Shown: positions 6,209-7,274 of the stretch, piece by piece
Numbering within the stretch: position 1 is the stretch's first letter
How the letters are laid out: each line of letters starts with the position of its first letter
Source: Candidatus Omnitrophota bacterium
GTDB lineage: Bacteria > Omnitrophota > Omnitrophia > Omnitrophales > Aquincolibacteriaceae
Direction: 5' to 3'
Assembly (NCBI GenBank): GCA_023246985.1
Contig: JAHFHJ010000075.1
Location: forward strand, 1 to 7,274
Length of the DNA stretch: 7,274 nt
Translations under genes and position numbers: made by a program
The notes under the pieces: model-generated
The model's input: the letters and a program-made list of their open reading frames with translations, nothing else
What the model was told of the DNA's origin: nothing
The model's database searches: none

Positions 6209-6652
6209 ATGGACAAAATAAAAAAAGAATTAGCGGCGATGCTTAACCGGGCCTTGGAGTTGGAACACGCGGCAAGGGTCCAGTATCTCGCGCATGCGGA
6301 GCTCATCAGCGGACTTAACGCCGAGTCGATCGTGGAGCGTCTTAAAGAAATCGCTTCTGACGAGCTGAAACACGAGGGAATCTTTCGCGGGCTTATCGGC
6401 AATTATCTCGGCGGAGAGCCCTCGATGGGTCTGGCTGAAACCCACAGCGCGAAGGAGACGGTTAAGATCCTGAAGGTCAACCTGAAAGGTGAAAAGGAAG
6501 CGATCGATTTTTATAAACAGATTTACAAAAAGATTGTGGCCGACAAAGAAGCCCTGCAGTATGAATTTGAAACTCTGGAGCATCAGGTCCGCCATGTGAT
6601 CATGGATGAGCAGGAGCATGTGACGGAACTCTCGCTTTTGCTTGGGAAATAA
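6209..6652 (+). CDS. Ferritin-like diiron protein, bacterioferritin type
   Basis: This 147-residue four-helix protein has both halves of the ferritin-like diiron site: E19 seven residues before Y26, E52-L-K-H55, E95 seven residues before Y102, and E134-Q-E-H137. The opening stretch (L-N-R-A-L-E-L-E-H-A-A-R-V-Q-Y) resembles bacterioferritin and related iron-oxidising proteins. Bacterioferritins are usually about 155-160 residues, so this one is slightly short, and a haem-ligand Met cannot be assigned. The likely role is cytoplasmic iron oxidation and storage or peroxide removal. The ATG at 6209 is preceded by AAGGAG (6196-6201) seven bases away; an upstream ATG at 6158 falls inside the repeat-rich leader and lacks such a site. 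It follows the rubrerythrin-like gene on the same strand after 136 bases that contain repeats, so it may have its own promoter. Confidence 0.87.
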   Translation: MDKIKKELAAMLNRALELEHAARVQYLAHAELISGLNAESIVERLKEIASDELKHEGIFRGLIGNYLGGEPSMGLAETHSAKETVKILKVNLKGEKEAIDFYKQIYKKIVADKEALQYEFETLEHQVRHVIMDEQEHVTELSLLLGK

Positions 6653-6843
6653 CCTTTTCAAGCAATTCCAGAAGATAATTTTTTTATCGGATTCTTGCGA
6701 ATTTCCATCTCGCCCGGGGTTATTGAGAAGTCCATCTTCCGGAAAATCGTTATGGTCAAAAATCTTCAGCGGCCTTTCTAAAATTAAATAGTCTTGTTCT
6801 GAACACGCATTCAAGCAGGCCATAAATAATTATAGCAAAACAT

Positions 6844-6865
6844 AGCATCGCAATGCTTTTGTTTT
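6844..6865 (+). terminator. Weak candidate terminator
   Basis: AGCAT (6844-6848), loop CGCA and ATGCT (6853-6857) form a small hairpin followed by TTTTGTTTT. AAAAC just upstream could pair with GTTTT to lengthen the stem across a mismatch. It is short and AT-rich and nearly 200 bases from the ferritin-like stop codon, so it is only a possibility. Confidence 0.25.
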
Positions 6866-6948
6866 CATCATCACAAATAAAAAATAAGAGAAAGCCTTGT
6901 TTTTTTTAGGTGATGTGTTAACTTTTCCATAAGTTTTACAAAAACCAT

Positions 6949-6966
6949 TTTTTCTCCGGAGAAAAA
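6949..6966. promoter_or_regulatory. 18-bp perfect palindrome covering the ribosome binding site of the next gene
   Basis: TTTTTCTCCGGAGAAAAA is an uninterrupted palindrome centred between 6957 and 6958. The right half contains the GGAG Shine-Dalgarno core (6958-6961), eight bases before the GTG start at 6970. As DNA it could be a dimer-binding operator. As RNA it could fold into a 7-bp U/A-rich hairpin with a CCGG loop that partly hides the ribosome site. Confidence 0.55.
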
Positions 6967-6969
6967 CAA

Positions 6970-7274
6970 GTGAAAGAGGATCTGAAAGCAATTGCGGTCT
7001 TCGCGCTCGCCACTTTTATTGGTACAAGTATCAATCCGGTTGCTTTTGCGAATCCTGCTCCTGCGCCCGAAGCGCCGGCCTTTACGGCGGGCACGCTTCA
7101 GATCCCGGCCGAATTCGGACAAGTGACGGACACGTTCACGGGGGTTCCCGGAGCTCCGGCCTTTATTCATATCCAATCCGCGCACGGGAATTATCAGGCG
7201 GAAAAGAACATTGAAAAACTCCTCGGCTACCTCGAAAAGAACTCTTCCGTCAAATTGATGCTGCTTGAAGGCGC
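6970..7274 (+). CDS. Exported protein, possibly TIKI/ChaN-like (3' end outside window)
   Basis: A GTG start at 6970 opens a frame that runs off the window end, with 101 complete codons visible. No ATG in this frame lies in the upstream sequence I read, and GGAG at 6958-6961 is well placed for the GTG. The N-terminus is a clear signal peptide: K-E-D-L-K, a hydrophobic core (A-I-A-V-F-A-L-A-T-F-I-G), and a probable cleavage site after A-F-A at residue 27, then a Pro/Ala-rich linker (N-P-A-P-A-P-E-A-P-A). From about residue 64 comes a new domain start: F-I-H-I-Q-S-A-H-G-N-Y-Q-A-E-K-N-I-E-K-L-L, then V-K-L-M-L-L-E-G. A strand ending in His, a helix, and a second strand ending in Glu recalls the TIKI/TraB/ChaN/erythromycin-esterase superfamily. 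That link is from memory of the motif pattern and is tentative. It is on the same strand as the ferritin-like gene but 317 bases away, so it is likely a separate unit. Confidence 0.75.
   Translation, partial: MKEDLKAIAVFALATFIGTSINPVAFANPAPAPEAPAFTAGTLQIPAEFGQVTDTFTGVPGAPAFIHIQSAHGNYQAEKNIEKLLGYLEKNSSVKLMLLEG

Larger units (their letters stand above)
6653..6969. other. 317-base AT-rich intergenic region
   Basis: No convincing gene lies here. Plus-strand reading frames are only tiny (for example ATG at 6854, 18 codons). A minus-strand frame is open from 6823 into the ferritin-like gene, but it is the antisense of that gene extended by chance. The second half is markedly AT-rich (A/T runs around 6870-6950), unlike the coding regions. 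It should hold the end of the ferritin-like transcript and the promoter of the exported-protein gene at 6970, but I cannot assign a good -35/-10 pair. Confidence 0.6.

Noticed and set aside
6653..6823. Possible minus-strand gene or gene remnant upstream of the antisense of the second ferritin-like gene
   Set aside because: The frame is open for 57 codons outside the gene but continues as plain antisense of it, with no ribosome site or recognisable family.
6820..6840. AT-rich CATAAATAATTATAG as a PerR/Fur-type box
   Set aside because: Only a short central palindrome matches; the full operator symmetry is absent.

Overview
The window looks like chromosomal DNA of an obligate or facultative anaerobic bacterium of mid-range G+C. 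Its core genes are redox and oxygen-defence genes typical of anaerobes: a flavodiiron protein with its own rubredoxin, a two-subunit 2-oxoacid:ferredoxin oxidoreductase, and two ferritin-like diiron proteins. Gene style (Shine-Dalgarno sites, short gaps, ATG/GTG starts) is bacterial. The last protein and the overall gene mix remind me of uncultured lineages such as Omnitrophota, but that is a weak inference from memory. No rRNA, tRNA, CRISPR array or insertion sequence is visible.

Layout. (1) 2-715, plus strand: the 3' part of a gene for a charged, helical then glycine/proline-rich repeat protein with one EF-hand loop, closed by a strong intrinsic terminator at 721-766. (2) 868-1476, plus strand: an NAD(P)H-dependent FMN reductase. 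(3) 1551-2919, minus strand: a two-gene operon, flavodiiron protein then a 53-residue rubredoxin, convergent with the FMN reductase. (4) 2920-3007: a short divergent promoter region. (5) 3008-6072, plus strand: a tight operon of korA (fused gamma-alpha), korB and a rubrerythrin-like ferritin-fold protein (gaps of 11 and 3 bases). (6) 6209-6652: a second ferritin-like (bacterioferritin-type) gene behind a leader with an inverted repeat and a 7-bp tandem repeat. (7) 6653-6969: an AT-rich gene-free stretch ending in an 18-bp perfect palindrome. (8) 6970-7274: the 5' part of a gene for an exported protein, starting at GTG.

How the parts may work together. KorAB oxidises a 2-oxoacid with CoA and makes reduced ferredoxin. 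The rubredoxin can feed electrons to the flavodiiron protein, which reduces O2 (or NO) to harmless products. The two diiron ferritin-like proteins can remove peroxide and store or buffer iron. The divergent arrangement would allow a low-potential electron source and its oxygen protection to be controlled from one short region. This is an inference from gene order; no regulator gene is in the window. The most notable sequence-level oddity is in KorB: the position expected to hold the third Cys ligand of the [4Fe-4S] cluster is Gln.
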